Shown in pieces: positions 35,614 through 45,462 of a stretch of DNA of 64,000 nt. The stretch is from NCBI GenBank assembly GCA_014239855.1, contig JAAZXY010000006.1, positions 1-64,000 of the forward strand, written 5' to 3'. Positions within the stretch are counted from its first letter, which is position 1; the number at the start of each line of letters is the position of its first letter. A model generated the notes under the pieces. The model made no database searches. It had not been told where the DNA came from and saw nothing but the letters and a program-made list of their open reading frames with translations. The position numbers and the translations under genes are program-made. The stretch comes from Acidimicrobiales bacterium. GTDB lineage: Bacteria; Actinomycetota; Acidimicrobiia; Acidimicrobiales; MedAcidi-G1.

Positions 35614-37947
35614 GTGATCCCCGAATCCCTCGCTGGGAAGCGAATCGCCATCACCGGAAGCACCGGCTTCCTGGGCACCGCACTCGTCGAACGCCTCCTG
35701 CGATCGGCCCCCGACTGCGAACTCGTCCTGATCGTCCGACCGGGGCGCCGGGGCGCGGATCGCCGGGTCGAACGGGACATCCTCCGCAACGACGCCTTCG
35801 ACTCCCTCCGAGAGACCCTGGGCACCGCCGGCTTCGCCGAGATGACCGCCCGACGGGTCACCGCTCTGGCCGGCGACGTCACCATCGACGGTCTCGGCCT
35901 GGACGACGATGGCCGGGCCGCCCTCGCCGCGTGCGACATCGTCATCCACTCGGCCGCCGCGGTGAGTTTCGACTCCCCTCTGGACCAGGCCGTCGAGGTC
36001 AACCTGCTGGGACCGGTACGGGTCGTCGAGACCCTGTCCGAACTCGGCGTGGCCCCCCATGTGGTGACCGTGTCCACCTGCTACGTGGCCGGCAGCCGCC
36101 GGGGTGCGGCCCCCGAGGAACCGGTGGACGCCAGCCCCTTCTTCGTCGACGTCGACTGGCGCACCGAGGTCGACGCGGCCCGCCGCATCCGTCGCGAGAC
36201 CGAGACGGCCAGCCGCACCCCGGAGAGCCTCGCCGACTTCCGCTCCAAGGCCCACGGCGAACTGGGCGCGGCGGGCACGCCCAGCCTGGCCGCCAAGACC
36301 GAACAGCTCCGGTCCCGCTGGGTGGACGACCGTATGGCCGAATCCGGCATCGCCCGGGCCTCGTCGCTCGGTTTCCCCGACGCCTACGCCTACACCAAAG
36401 CCCTCGGCGAGATCGCCACCGCCGAGTCCCGCGGCGACGTGCCGGTCAGCGTGGTGCGTCCGGCCATCATCGAATCGGCCTTCTCCGAGCCGTCGCCCGG
36501 CTGGATCCGCGGCTTCCGGATGGCCGAGCCGGTCATCATCTCCTATGCCCGCGGCCTCCTGAAGGAGTTCCCCGGCGTTCCCGAGGGCACCATCGACGTG
36601 ATCCCGGTGGACTTCGTGGTGGCCGCCATCTGTGCCGTCGCCGGACGAGGACCCCTGGCCCCCGAGGACGGACCCGACATCGTCCAGGTGGCCTCCGGCT
36701 CGGTCAACCCACTCCGCTACGGCACCCTGGTCGACCAGGTCCGCGAGTGGTTCACCGAACACCCCATCTACGACGAGATGGGCCAGCCCATCCCGGTACC
36801 CGAGTGGTCGTTCCCCGGTCGGGGCCGGGTCAAGAAGCAGCTGCAACGGGCCGCCACGATGCTGGACCACGCCCAGAAGGTGTTCGACGTCCTGCCCGTC
36901 CGGGGCCGTCAGGCCATGGTGGGAACCCGCCTCGAGGAACAACGCGAGCTGATCCAGCGGGCCGAGGGATACGTCGACCTGTACGGCGCCTACGCCGAGT
37001 GCGAAGCCGAATACGGCCTCGATCGCCTGCTGACCCTCTGGGACTCACTGGACGGCGACGACCAGGCCGCCTTCACGTTCGATCCCCGGATCATCGACTG
37101 GGAGGCCTACGTCCCCGACGTCCACCTCCCGTCGGTCGTCAAGGCCGGCCGGGTGCCCATGAAGCCTCCGTCGAGGGGCGGCGAGAGCCGGTCAGCCCGC
37201 CTGCGCCGTCAGGTCCTGGCCCCCGAGCGCCACCTGGCTGCCTTCGACCTCGAGAACACCCTCATCGCCTCGAACGTGGTGGCCAGCTACGCGTGGCTGG
37301 GGAGCCGACGCCTTCAGGGCCGCGACCGGGTCCGGTTCGTGGCCGGGCTGGTGGCCGAGGCACCCACCCTGCTGTCGCTCGACAAGAAGGACCGCAGCGA
37401 CTTCCTCCGGTACTTCTACCGCCGCTACGACGGTGCCCCGGTCGACCAGATCACCATCGACGCCACCGAGAAGTTCAGCGAGATGATCCTGGCCAAGTCG
37501 TTCCCGGCGGCCATTCGTCGGGTCCGCGAGCACCGGGCCCTCGGTCACCGCACCCTGCTCATCACCGGCGCACTGGACTTCGTGGTCGAGCCGTTCCGCC
37601 CTCTGTTCGACCACATCGTGTGCGCCGAACTGGGCGTGGTGGATGGCACCTACGACGGCCAGCTCACCGCCGTGCCACCGACCGGCGAGGCCCGCTACCA
37701 GGCACTCGTCGACCACGCCGAGGCCCACGACCTGGACCTGCGTGAATCGGTGGCCTACGCCGATTCGGCCAGCGATCTCCCCATGCTCGAAGCCGTGGGT
37801 TTCCCGGTGGCCGTCAACCCGGAGACCCGTCTGGCCGGCATCGCCCGCAAGCGGGGCTGGCTGGTCGAAGACTTCCGCAAGTCACCGGGCATGCACCGCA
37901 GCCCGCTCCCCCTGGCCCCCAGGCGAACCGTGGGGACCACCAGATGA
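35614..37947 (+). CDS. Fatty acyl-CoA reductase fused to HAD-IB phosphatase
   Basis: A 777-residue two-domain protein. Residues 1 to about 380 form an extended SDR of the fatty acyl-CoA reductase (male sterility, NAD_binding_4) class: ITGSTGFLGTALVERLL, catalytic YTKALGE (about 259), VVRPAIIES. These make fatty aldehydes or alcohols from acyl-CoA. A linker leads to an HAD-IB phosphatase (about 540-765): motif I FDLENTL (about 544, second acidic residue is Glu instead of Asp), TLLITGAL, and DSASDLPML (about 716). The fusion could reduce an acyl chain and dephosphorylate a lipid intermediate. First gene of an operon with ADH, LarA-like and PlsC-like genes. Confidence 0.85.
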   Translation: MIPESLAGKRIAITGSTGFLGTALVERLLRSAPDCELVLIVRPGRRGADRRVERDILRNDAFDSLRETLGTAGFAEMTARRVTALAGDVTIDGLGLDDDGRAALAACDIVIHSAAAVSFDSPLDQAVEVNLLGPVRVVETLSELGVAPHVVTVSTCYVAGSRRGAAPEEPVDASPFFVDVDWRTEVDAARRIRRETETASRTPESLADFRSKAHGELGAAGTPSLAAKTEQLRSRWVDDRMAESGIARASSLGFPDAYAYTKALGEIATAESRGDVPVSVVRPAIIESAFSEPSPGWIRGFRMAEPVIISYARGLLKEFPGVPEGTIDVIPVDFVVAAICAVAGRGPLAPEDGPDIVQVASGSVNPLRYGTLVDQVREWFTEHPIYDEMGQPIPVPEWSFPGRGRVKKQLQRAATMLDHAQKVFDVLPVRGRQAMVGTRLEEQRELIQRAEGYVDLYGAYAECEAEYGLDRLLTLWDSLDGDDQAAFTFDPRIIDWEAYVPDVHLPSVVKAGRVPMKPPSRGGESRSARLRRQVLAPERHLAAFDLENTLIASNVVASYAWLGSRRLQGRDRVRFVAGLVAEAPTLLSLDKKDRSDFLRYFYRRYDGAPVDQITIDATEKFSEMILAKSFPAAIRRVREHRALGHRTLLITGALDFVVEPFRPLFDHIVCAELGVVDGTYDGQLTAVPPTGEARYQALVDHAEAHDLDLRESVAYADSASDLPMLEAVGFPVAVNPETRLAGIARKRGWLVEDFRKSPGMHRSPLPLAPRRTVGTTR

Positions 37948-37957
37948 GGACCCATCC

Positions 37958-39181
37958 GTGAAAGCCCTGCAGTTCCGCCGGAACCTGCCCCGCTACGCGG
38001 CGGCCCGCATGGCGGGAAGCCTCACACCGGGCCGCGGCGCGTCGGCCGGTCCACTCAAGCTCGTCGACCTCGACGCCTCCCGGACACCCGGCGCCGACTG
38101 GGTGCGGGTCCGCCCGCGCCTATCGGGGATCTGCGGCTCCGATCTGGCCACCGTGGACGGACGGTCGGCCCGCTACTTCGAGCCCCTCGTGTCGTTCCCG
38201 TTCGTACCCGGCCATGAGGTGGTGGGCGACCTCGACAACGGCACCCGGGTCGTCCTGGAACCGGTGCTGGGGTGCGTCAGCCGCAACCTCGATCCGACCT
38301 GCGAACCGTGTGCAGACGGACACCTCGGCAACTGTGAGCACACCTCGTTCGGCGACCTGGAACCAGGTATCCAGACCGGGTCCTGCCACGACACGGGCGG
38401 CGGCTGGTCGACGGCGTTCCACGCCCACCCCAGCCAGCTCCATCCGGTGTCCGACGCGCTGGACGACGAAGCGGCCGTCATGATCGAACCCACCGCCTGC
38501 GGCGTGCACGCCGCCCTGGTGGCCCAGGTGCCTGACGACGGCGTGGTCGCCGTTCTGGGTGCCGGGACCCTCGGCCTGGTCACCCTGGCCGCCCTGCGGG
38601 CTCACGCCACCCCCGGCACCGTGGTGGCCACCGCCCGCTACCCCGATCAGCGGCGACAGGCCGCCACCCTGGGGGCCGACCATGTGGTGGCACCCAACGA
38701 GATCCGTCGGGCCGTCCGCCGCATCACCGGCAGCCGGGCCATCGGCGCACCCGGCCTGGGCGACACGCCGACCGAAGGCGTCGTGGATCGACTCACCGGC
38801 GGCGCCGACGTGGTCATCGACTGCGTCGGGTCCTCGTCCAGCCTCACCGACGCGTTGGCCATCGTGCGCCCCCGGGGGCGCATCGTGCTGGTCGGCATGC
38901 CCGCCGAGGTGTCCCTCGAGCTCACTCCGCTCTGGCACCGCGAGATCACCCTGGTGGGCGCCTACACCTACGGCACCGAGACGCTCCCCGACGGAACCGA
39001 ACGTCGCACCTTCGACCTGGCCGCCGACCTGGTCGGCGCCGCCGGCCTCGGCTCGCTGGTGTCGGCCACCTACCCCCTGGCCCGCTACCGCGACGCCCTC
39101 GAACACGCGGCCTCGGCCGGGCGCCGGGGCGCCACCAAGATCGCCTTCGACCTCCGCGACGAGAAGGAGCGACTCCTGTGA
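37958..39181 (+). CDS. Zinc-dependent medium-chain alcohol dehydrogenase
   Basis: A 407-residue MDR-superfamily dehydrogenase. Catalytic zinc region SGICGSD and PGHEVVGDL; structural zinc loop with Cys in CEPCADGHLGNC; nucleotide fold VLGAGTLGLVTLAAL. Next to a fatty acyl-CoA reductase, it likely interconverts a long-chain alcohol and aldehyde, or oxidises a polyol phosphate. The loop between residues about 220 and 250 is longer than in simple ADHs. GTG start follows GAGGA; the stop (TGA 39179-39181) overlaps a mini-ORF start. Confidence 0.85.
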   Translation: MKALQFRRNLPRYAAARMAGSLTPGRGASAGPLKLVDLDASRTPGADWVRVRPRLSGICGSDLATVDGRSARYFEPLVSFPFVPGHEVVGDLDNGTRVVLEPVLGCVSRNLDPTCEPCADGHLGNCEHTSFGDLEPGIQTGSCHDTGGGWSTAFHAHPSQLHPVSDALDDEAAVMIEPTACGVHAALVAQVPDDGVVAVLGAGTLGLVTLAALRAHATPGTVVATARYPDQRRQAATLGADHVVAPNEIRRAVRRITGSRAIGAPGLGDTPTEGVVDRLTGGADVVIDCVGSSSSLTDALAIVRPRGRIVLVGMPAEVSLELTPLWHREITLVGAYTYGTETLPDGTERRTFDLAADLVGAAGLGSLVSATYPLARYRDALEHAASAGRRGATKIAFDLRDEKERLL

Positions 39182-39228
39182 CTGGACATCTCGTGACCGG
39201 ACATCTCGCGACTGGAGAACTGTCATGA
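39178..39228 (+). other. 16-codon mini-ORF bridging ADH and LarA-like genes
   Basis: GTG at 39178 overlaps the ADH stop and encodes MTGHLVTGHLATGELS, ending at TGA 39226-39228, which overlaps the next gene's ATG (ATGA). Copies of (G/A)TGACYGGACATCTCG start at 39178, 39193 and 39225, so it looks like a duplicated start region that now passes ribosomes along. Confidence 0.5.
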
Positions 39229-40835
39229 CCGGACATCTCGCACCCCGACCGGGCTTCGTCCTCGACGTCGACCGGAACAGCCCGCCGATCGTGTTCCACC
39301 ACGGCGAGGGCTTCCGACTCGAGAAGCTGCCGCCCGACCGTTCCCGGGTCATCTACCCGGCCGAACCGCTGGAGGGGCTGCCCGACCCGGACGGCGCCAT
39401 CCGCCACGCCCTCCTCAACCCGATCGGCGACAGCGACCCGTTGCCGGCGCTGCTGACCCCGGGGATGAAGCTCACGATTGCCTTCGACGACATCTCCCTC
39501 CCGTTGCCGCCGATGCGACGTCCCGACATCCGTCAACGGGTCATCGAAGCGGTGCTGGACCTGGCCGCCGAGGCCGGAGTCGACGACGTCCACCTCATCG
39601 CCGCCCTGGCCATCCACCGACGCATGACCGAGGACGAGTTGCGACATGCAGTGGGCGACCGGGTATACGACGCCTTCGCCCCCGACGGCCGCCTCTACAA
39701 CCACGACGCCGAGGACCCGGACGGCATGGTGGTGCTCGGCGAGACCCCCCACGGCGAGGACGTGCAGTTCAGCAAACGGGCCGCCGAGAGCGACCTGCTC
39801 GTCTACGTCAACATCAACCTGGTGGCCATGGACGGTGGCCACAAGAGCACGGCCACCGGCCTGTCGGGCTACACCGGCCTGCGCCACCACCACAACGTCA
39901 AGACGATGCGCAACTCGAAGTCGTTCATGGACCGCGAGAACTCCGAACTGCACGCCTCCAACTGGCGTATGGGCAAGGTCGTCCGCGACGCCGGCGTGAA
40001 GATCTTCCAGATCGAGACCACGGTCAACAACGACACCTTTGGTCGCGAGGGTCCCCTGGCCCTGCTCCAGAAGCGCGAGTGGGAGTGGTCGGCCCGTGAC
40101 CGCATGCAGTTCCTCGGCATGAAGGCCGGCCTGGAGATCATGCCGGTCAAGGCCAAGCGGAAGATCTTCTCGTCGTGGCAGGCGCCCTACGCCCTCACCT
40201 CGGTGCAGGCCGGCGAGGTCGAAGCCGTCCACGAGGTCACCACGGCCAACGTGTACCGCCAGCAACTGGTACCCGTCGAGGGCCAGACCGACATCCTGAC
40301 CATGGGCCTGCCCTACATCTGTCCGTACAACGTCAACTCGATCATGAACCCGATCCTCGTGATGTGTCTCGGGCTCGGGTACTTCTTCAACCTCTACAAG
40401 GGGAAGCCCCTGGTGCGCGAGGGCGGCGTGCTCATCATGAGCCACCCCACCCCGTGGGAGTTCAACCCGGTCCACCACCCCAGCTACATCGACTTCTTCG
40501 AGCAGGTGCTGGCCGACACCACCGACCCGATCGAGATCGAGCGGAAGTACGAGAAGCAGTTCGCCGAGGACGAGTGGTACATCCACCTCTACCGGAACTC
40601 GTACGCCTACCACGGCGTCCACCCGTTCTACATGTGGTACTGGGGCAGCCACGCCCTGCAGCACCTCGGGCGGGTCATCATCGTCGGAGGCGACCCGTCG
40701 GCCGTGCGCCGCATGGGCTTCCAGTCGGCGTCCACGCTGCAGGACGCGCTGGAGATGGCGTCCGACGTGGTGGGGCCCCAGCCGACCATCACCCACATGA
40801 AGAACCCGCCCATCCTGATGGCGGACGTGACCTGA
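39225..40835 (+). CDS. LarA-fold (DUF2088/nickel-dependent racemase superfamily) protein, divergent active site
   Basis: A 536-residue protein with the lactate-racemase fold. The first LarA histidine is present (ALAIHRRMTEDEL, about residue 129), as are NHD and LGETPHGEDV and a GGHKS Lys (about 205) in the place of the nickel-pincer-cofactor Lys. The usual PH..AGFSGG stretch before that Lys is replaced by INLVAMDGG, so the second catalytic His appears absent. The family catalyses alpha-hydroxyacid racemisation and related reactions; this one may use another substrate. The C-terminal 200 residues are Tyr/Trp/His-rich and not typical LarA. Third gene of the TetR-controlled operon. Confidence 0.75.
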   Translation: MTGHLAPRPGFVLDVDRNSPPIVFHHGEGFRLEKLPPDRSRVIYPAEPLEGLPDPDGAIRHALLNPIGDSDPLPALLTPGMKLTIAFDDISLPLPPMRRPDIRQRVIEAVLDLAAEAGVDDVHLIAALAIHRRMTEDELRHAVGDRVYDAFAPDGRLYNHDAEDPDGMVVLGETPHGEDVQFSKRAAESDLLVYVNINLVAMDGGHKSTATGLSGYTGLRHHHNVKTMRNSKSFMDRENSELHASNWRMGKVVRDAGVKIFQIETTVNNDTFGREGPLALLQKREWEWSARDRMQFLGMKAGLEIMPVKAKRKIFSSWQAPYALTSVQAGEVEAVHEVTTANVYRQQLVPVEGQTDILTMGLPYICPYNVNSIMNPILVMCLGLGYFFNLYKGKPLVREGGVLIMSHPTPWEFNPVHHPSYIDFFEQVLADTTDPIEIERKYEKQFAEDEWYIHLYRNSYAYHGVHPFYMWYWGSHALQHLGRVIIVGGDPSAVRRMGFQSASTLQDALEMASDVVGPQPTITHMKNPPILMADVT

Positions 40836-40866
40836 GCACCGTGTCGACATCGATGGGTCTGCTCCC

Positions 40867-41796
40867 GTGAGTTCCGTGCGCCGGTCCGGGGCCAGGGCGC
40901 GTGCCATGGCGGGTGGCCTCGGCTTCCCGTGGCGTGCCGCACCCGTGCCCACCGGCGTCGAGCCCCCTTCTCCCGACCGCGGGCTGGGCGCCGACTTCGA
41001 CACCGACTGGGCCCGTCGTTATCCGGCCCGGGTGGCCAGGGCGGCCATCCTCGAATCGGTCATGCGACCGGCCATGGCCGTGCTGGCGTCGCCGGCCCGG
41101 CGAGGGCTCGACCGACTCGACGACGTGGACGGTCCGGTGGTCTTCGTGGCCAACCACCACAGCCACGCCGACACCCCGCTGCTGCTGACGTCCATTCCCG
41201 AGCCGTGGCGCCACCGCGTCGTGGTCGGGGCGGCCGCCGACTACTTCTTCGGCAACCGGGTGTCGGGCGCGGTCTCCGCACTGGCCATCGGCGCGGTGCC
41301 CATCGAACGCAGCAAGGTGGGGCGGAAGTCGGCCGACATGGCCCGCCAGTTGATCGACGACGGCTGGTCCATGCTCCTGTACCCGGAGGGCGGACGAAGC
41401 CCCGACGGGTGGGGACAGGAGTTCCGGGGCGGCGCCGCCTACCTGGCCATCCGCTGCGGCGTACCCGTCGTGCCCATCCATCTCCAGGGGACGGGTCGGA
41501 TCCTCCGTAAGGGACGCACGCTGCCCCGACCGTCACGAACCACCGTCACGTTCGGCGACCCGTTGACCGCCGACCACGGCGAGAACGCCCGGACGTTCGC
41601 CGCCCGCCTGCAGGCCGCGGTGGCCGCCCTCGGCGACGAGGCCACGTCGGACTGGTACCAGGCACGCCTCCGGGCCCACGCCGGCACCTCGCCCGGCCTG
41701 ACCGGACCCGACGTGGGAGCGTGGCGTCGAGCCTGGGCGCTCGGTGACCGGGACCGGCGTTCACGACGCAACCGTCGTCGCTGGCCCGCGCTCTGA
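40867..41796 (+). CDS. PlsC-like 1-acyl-glycerol-3-phosphate acyltransferase family protein
   Basis: A 309-residue lipid acyltransferase. The LPLAT signature is NHHSHAD (HX4D-type, about residue 96), then GAVPIER and the second block [10 protein letters not shown] (about 171), FRGGAAYLA and PVVPIHLQG. It would transfer an acyl chain to a glycerolipid or similar acceptor on the inner membrane. An N-terminal Arg-rich stretch of 30 residues precedes the domain. Last gene of the acyl-CoA reductase operon, 31 bp after the LarA-like gene, so it may esterify the product of those enzymes. Confidence 0.88.
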   Translation: MSSVRRSGARARAMAGGLGFPWRAAPVPTGVEPPSPDRGLGADFDTDWARRYPARVARAAILESVMRPAMAVLASPARRGLDRLDDVDGPVVFVANHHSHADTPLLLTSIPEPWRHRVVVGAAADYFFGNRVSGAVSALAIGAVPIERSKVGRKSADMARQLIDDGWSMLLYPEGGRSPDGWGQEFRGGAAYLAIRCGVPVVPIHLQGTGRILRKGRTLPRPSRTTVTFGDPLTADHGENARTFAARLQAAVAALGDEATSDWYQARLRAHAGTSPGLTGPDVGAWRRAWALGDRDRRSRRNRRRWPAL

Positions 41797-41936
41797 CCGG
41801 CCGACGCCCGAAGACCGGTCCACGCCCGAAGATCCGCATTCCTTCGAGGGTGCGGCCGAAAGGGGCGCCAACGGTCACCGGTAGCCTCAAAGACATCGCG
41901 TGCCCGCCCGGCACGCCCCGCTCAGGAGAGTCCCCC

Positions 41937-44213
41937 ATGGCCGTCGCCGCATCCACCCCCATCGAACTGATCCAGGGCGTCTACGGCACGCTCGACGAGC
42001 GGGTGGCCGTGGGCCGTCGCCGTCTGGGCCGTGCCCTGACGTTGGCCGAGAAGGTGCTCATCAACCACCTCGACGACCCCGAGACCGCCGGCCTCGATAG
42101 GGGCGTCTCCTACGTCGACCTGCGGCCCGACCGCGTCGCCATGCAGGACGCCACGGCCCAGATGGCCTGGCTCCAGTTCATGACCGCCGGCCTCGAAGAG
42201 GTCCAGGTCCCGACGACCACCCACTGCGACCACCTCATCGAAGCCCGTGACGACGGGAAGTTGGATCTGGCGGCCGCCGTGGACGGCAACCGTGAGGTCT
42301 ACGACTTCCTGGCTTCGGTGTGCGCCCGGTACGGCGCCGGCTTCTGGAAGCCCGGCTCGGGCATCATCCACCAGGTCGTCCTCGAGCAGTACGCCTTCCC
42401 CGGCGGGATGATGATCGGCACCGACAGCCACACCCCCAACGCCGGCGGGCTGGGCATGGTGGCGGTCGGCGTGGGCGGTGCGGACGCCGTCGACGTCATG
42501 ACGGGATTCCCGTGGAACGTGCGTTGGCCCAAGTTGATCGGCGTGAAGCTGACCGGCGAGCTGAGCGGCTGGGCGGCCCCCAAGGACGTGATCCTGAAGG
42601 TGGCCGACATCCTCACCGTGAAGGGCGGCACCGGCGCCATTGTCGAGTACTTCGGGTCGGGCGCCCGCAGCCTGTCGGCCACCGGCAAGGCCACCATCTG
42701 CAACATGGGGGCCGAGATCGGCGCCACCACCTCGCTGTTCGCCTACGACGACGCCATTGGCCGGTACCTCAAGTCGACGGGCCGTGAGGCCGTGGCCGAC
42801 GCCGCCAACGCAGTGGCCCACCACCTGCGGGCCGACGACGAGGTCGAAGCCGATCCCGGCACCTACTTCGACGAGGTCATCGAGATCGACCTGTCCACGT
42901 TGTCGCCGCACATCAACGGCCCCCACACCCCCGACCTGGCCCGTCCGGTGGCCGACCTGGGAGCCGAGGCCGAGCGGGAGGGCTGGCCGCTGGAGGTCAG
43001 CGCCGGGCTCATCGGCTCGTGCACCAACTCCAGCTACGAGGACATCACCCGGGCAGCCAGCATTGCCCGCGACGCCGTGGCCAAGGGCCTGACCGCCAAG
43101 GCGCCACTGCTCATCACCCCCGGTTCCGAACAGGTCCGGGCCACCATCGAGCGCGATGGCCTGCTGGCCGACTTCGAGGCCCTGGGCGCCCAGGTGCTGG
43201 CCAACGCGTGTGGACCGTGCATCGGCCAGTGGGACCGTCAGGACCTCGACGACGGCATCCCCAACTCCATCGTCACCAGCTACAACCGGAACTTCCCCAA
43301 GCGCAACGACGGCTACGCCACCACCCACGCCTTCGTGACGTCGCCCGAGACGGTGATCGCCCTGACCATCGCCGGACGGCTCGACTTCGACCCGGCCAAT
43401 GACACGCTGGTCAACGAGGCCGGCGAAGAGGTCCGCCTCATGGTGGGCGACGGCGAGGAACTCCCGGCTGACGGGTTCGACCCCGGCGAGGAGACCTTCC
43501 AGGCCCCGCCGGCTGACGGTTCGGGCATCCAGGTCGGCGTTTCACCGACCAGTGATCGCCTGCAGCTCCTCACGCCGTTCGCTGCGTGGGACGGAGGCGA
43601 CCTGACCGACCTGACCGTGCTGGTCAAGGCCCAGGGCAAGTGCACCACCGACCACATTTCGATGGCCGGCCCGTGGCTGAAGTACCGGGGCCACCTGGAG
43701 AACATCTCGGGCAACGTCTACATGGGAGCTGTCAACGCCTTCACCGGCGAGGTGGGTACCGGCTGGGACGCCACCGACGGCCAGACCCGGACCTACCCGG
43801 AGATCGCCCGGCGCTACCACGAGGCCGGCGTGGCCTGGGTGGCCATCGGCGACGAGAACATGGGTGAGGGCTCGTCACGGGAGCACGCCGCCATGGAACC
43901 CCGCTTCCGGGGCGCCAAGGTGGTCATCGCCCGCTCGTTCGCCCGGATCCACGAGACGAACCTGAAGAAGCAGGGCGTCCTGCCGCTGACCTTCGCCGAC
44001 CCGGCGGACTACGACCTGATCGGTCCCGAGGATCGCATCTCGGTGGTCGGGGTGGCCGACCTGGCCCCCGATGTGCCGGTGACCGTGGTCGTGACGGCGC
44101 CCGATGGCTCCGAGACCCGCATCGTGGGCGAGCACACCTACTCGGCCGACCAGATCGAATGGTTCAAGGCAGGAAGCGCGTTGAACCTCATCCGGGCCCG
44201 CGCCGGCAACTGA
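41937..44213 (+). CDS. Aconitate hydratase, mitochondrial-type
   Basis: A 758-residue [4Fe-4S] enzyme of the TCA cycle interconverting citrate and isocitrate. Cluster Cys in GSCTNSS (about 360) and CGPC (two Cys, about 424-427); GTDSHTPN and [11 protein letters not shown] near residues 160-180, and [11 protein letters not shown] near the C-terminal swivel domain. The length and the [10 protein letters not shown] block fit the mitochondrial-type branch rather than AcnA/IRP or AcnB. CAGGAG lies 8 nt before the ATG, a clear Shine-Dalgarno in a window where leaderless starts dominate. Confidence 0.95.
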   Translation: MAVAASTPIELIQGVYGTLDERVAVGRRRLGRALTLAEKVLINHLDDPETAGLDRGVSYVDLRPDRVAMQDATAQMAWLQFMTAGLEEVQVPTTTHCDHLIEARDDGKLDLAAAVDGNREVYDFLASVCARYGAGFWKPGSGIIHQVVLEQYAFPGGMMIGTDSHTPNAGGLGMVAVGVGGADAVDVMTGFPWNVRWPKLIGVKLTGELSGWAAPKDVILKVADILTVKGGTGAIVEYFGSGARSLSATGKATICNMGAEIGATTSLFAYDDAIGRYLKSTGREAVADAANAVAHHLRADDEVEADPGTYFDEVIEIDLSTLSPHINGPHTPDLARPVADLGAEAEREGWPLEVSAGLIGSCTNSSYEDITRAASIARDAVAKGLTAKAPLLITPGSEQVRATIERDGLLADFEALGAQVLANACGPCIGQWDRQDLDDGIPNSIVTSYNRNFPKRNDGYATTHAFVTSPETVIALTIAGRLDFDPANDTLVNEAGEEVRLMVGDGEELPADGFDPGEETFQAPPADGSGIQVGVSPTSDRLQLLTPFAAWDGGDLTDLTVLVKAQGKCTTDHISMAGPWLKYRGHLENISGNVYMGAVNAFTGEVGTGWDATDGQTRTYPEIARRYHEAGVAWVAIGDENMGEGSSREHAAMEPRFRGAKVVIARSFARIHETNLKKQGVLPLTFADPADYDLIGPEDRISVVGVADLAPDVPVTVVVTAPDGSETRIVGEHTYSADQIEWFKAGSALNLIRARAGN

Positions 44214-44233
44214 CCCCCGGAGGGCTGTCACAC

Positions 44234-44250
44234 CCCATCGTCATGATGGG
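44234..44250. promoter_or_regulatory. Inverted repeat before DUF222/HNH gene
   Basis: CCCATC-gtcat-GATGGG, perfect 6-bp arms, ends 3 nt before the ATG and covers a CATGAT -10-like box at 44242-44247. Operator or terminator of aconitase mRNA are both possible. Confidence 0.4.
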
Positions 44251-44253
44251 TCC

Positions 44254-45462
44254 ATGGATGCGACGGCCACCCGCACGGACCCCTCCGAACTGACCGGGGC
44301 CGTCACCAACCTCCTCGACGGTCTGGATCCCACAGACCTGTCGGGAAGCGACCGGTCCCGGTGGCTGCGGTCGTTGACCGAGGCCGACGCCATGCTCACC
44401 GCCGCCCGATCCCGGATCCTGGCCGCCGGGCCGGGTGGGCCGACGATCCGTTCGGCGGATCTCGTCGAGAACACCGGCATGTCGGGCGCAGAGGCACGAC
44501 GGGCCGTGCGCCTCGCCGATGCGTTGGCCGCGGTCCCCGCCGCAGCCGACGCCCTGACCGTCGGACGAATCACCACCGGCCACGCCTCGGTACTGGCCAA
44601 CGGGGTGTCGTGGCTGAACCAGCCCGCGGCCGCTCTGGACGGCTCCCTGCTGGAAGCAGCCGGCCGCCAATCCGTAGATGAGTTCCGGGCCACCATTGCC
44701 GAGTGGGAACGCATCGAGAACGGCGATACGGACGGGCGGCAGCAGGCCGCCCGTCAGCACCGGAACCGCACCTTCTCATGGTCAATCCGTCACGACGGCA
44801 TGGTCAGCCTCAGGGGTGAACTGGCGCCCGATACCGGCGCCATGGTGACCGGAGCGTTGCAGGCGTTGTCCGAGCATCTGTGGCGTACCGAAGACGAACG
44901 GGCCCCCGGGCCGATCACCGGCCGCGCCGCGGATTCCGATCGCGGTCGGACGACCGGACAACGCAACGCCGACGCGGTGGTCGAACTGGCCCGCCGGGCA
45001 ACCAGTCCGGGTGGCACTGCCGATGGCTCAGGCGGTCGCCCCCGGGTGGACCTACTGGTGGCCGTCGACCTGGACCGGCTCAGCCGGGAGACGACCGGAT
45101 CCCGATGCCACACCGCTGATGGGGTCGCCCTGCCCGCGGCCACCGTCCGGCGCCTGGCCTGTGACGCTGGCGTGATCCCCGTCGTGCTGGGCAGCAACGG
45201 CGACGTCCTCGACGTCGGCCGCCGGACCCGCACCATTCCCACGGCCATCCGCAACGCACTTGTCGTCCGCGACGGCGGCTGCACCCATCCGGGATGTGAC
45301 CGGCCGGTGTCGTGGTGCGACGCCCACCACGTCGTCCACTGGTCCGACGGCGGACCGACCAGCCTCGAGAACCTGGTGCTGCTCTGCTCGGCACACCATC
45401 ACCAGCACCACCTGCGGTCCGGCAGCGACGATCCGGCCCGGTTCAGTCCTCGTCGGGAATGA
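44254..45462 (+). CDS. DUF222 protein with C-terminal HNH endonuclease domain (13E12-like)
   Basis: A 402-residue protein: long DUF222 helical region (residues about 20-300, ILAAGPGGPTIRSADLVENTG, GRITTGHASVLA) followed by an HNH nuclease (CDAHHVVHWSDGG, SLENLVLLCSAHHH, with CxxC-like zinc Cys in CTHPGCDRP). This family is greatly expanded in actinobacteria, where mycobacterial 13E12 proteins belong; the role is unknown and some copies behave as mobile. No flanking repeats are seen. It overlaps the convergent cupin gene by 20 bp. Confidence 0.88.
   Translation: MDATATRTDPSELTGAVTNLLDGLDPTDLSGSDRSRWLRSLTEADAMLTAARSRILAAGPGGPTIRSADLVENTGMSGAEARRAVRLADALAAVPAAADALTVGRITTGHASVLANGVSWLNQPAAALDGSLLEAAGRQSVDEFRATIAEWERIENGDTDGRQQAARQHRNRTFSWSIRHDGMVSLRGELAPDTGAMVTGALQALSEHLWRTEDERAPGPITGRAADSDRGRTTGQRNADAVVELARRATSPGGTADGSGGRPRVDLLVAVDLDRLSRETTGSRCHTADGVALPAATVRRLACDAGVIPVVLGSNGDVLDVGRRTRTIPTAIRNALVVRDGGCTHPGCDRPVSWCDAHHVVHWSDGGPTSLENLVLLCSAHHHQHHLRSGSDDPARFSPRRE

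Noticed and set aside
35548..36942. Upstream extension of the TetR frame to 683 codons
   Set aside because: It runs antisense through the acyl-CoA reductase gene; TetR homology starts only at about 35547.
38946..41003. Minus-strand open frame of 685 codons
   Set aside because: It is antisense to the LarA-like gene and shows no conserved pattern.
44254..45462. Mobile element based on the HNH gene
   Set aside because: No terminal repeats, no integrase and no target duplication; it sits in an ordinary convergent gene pair.
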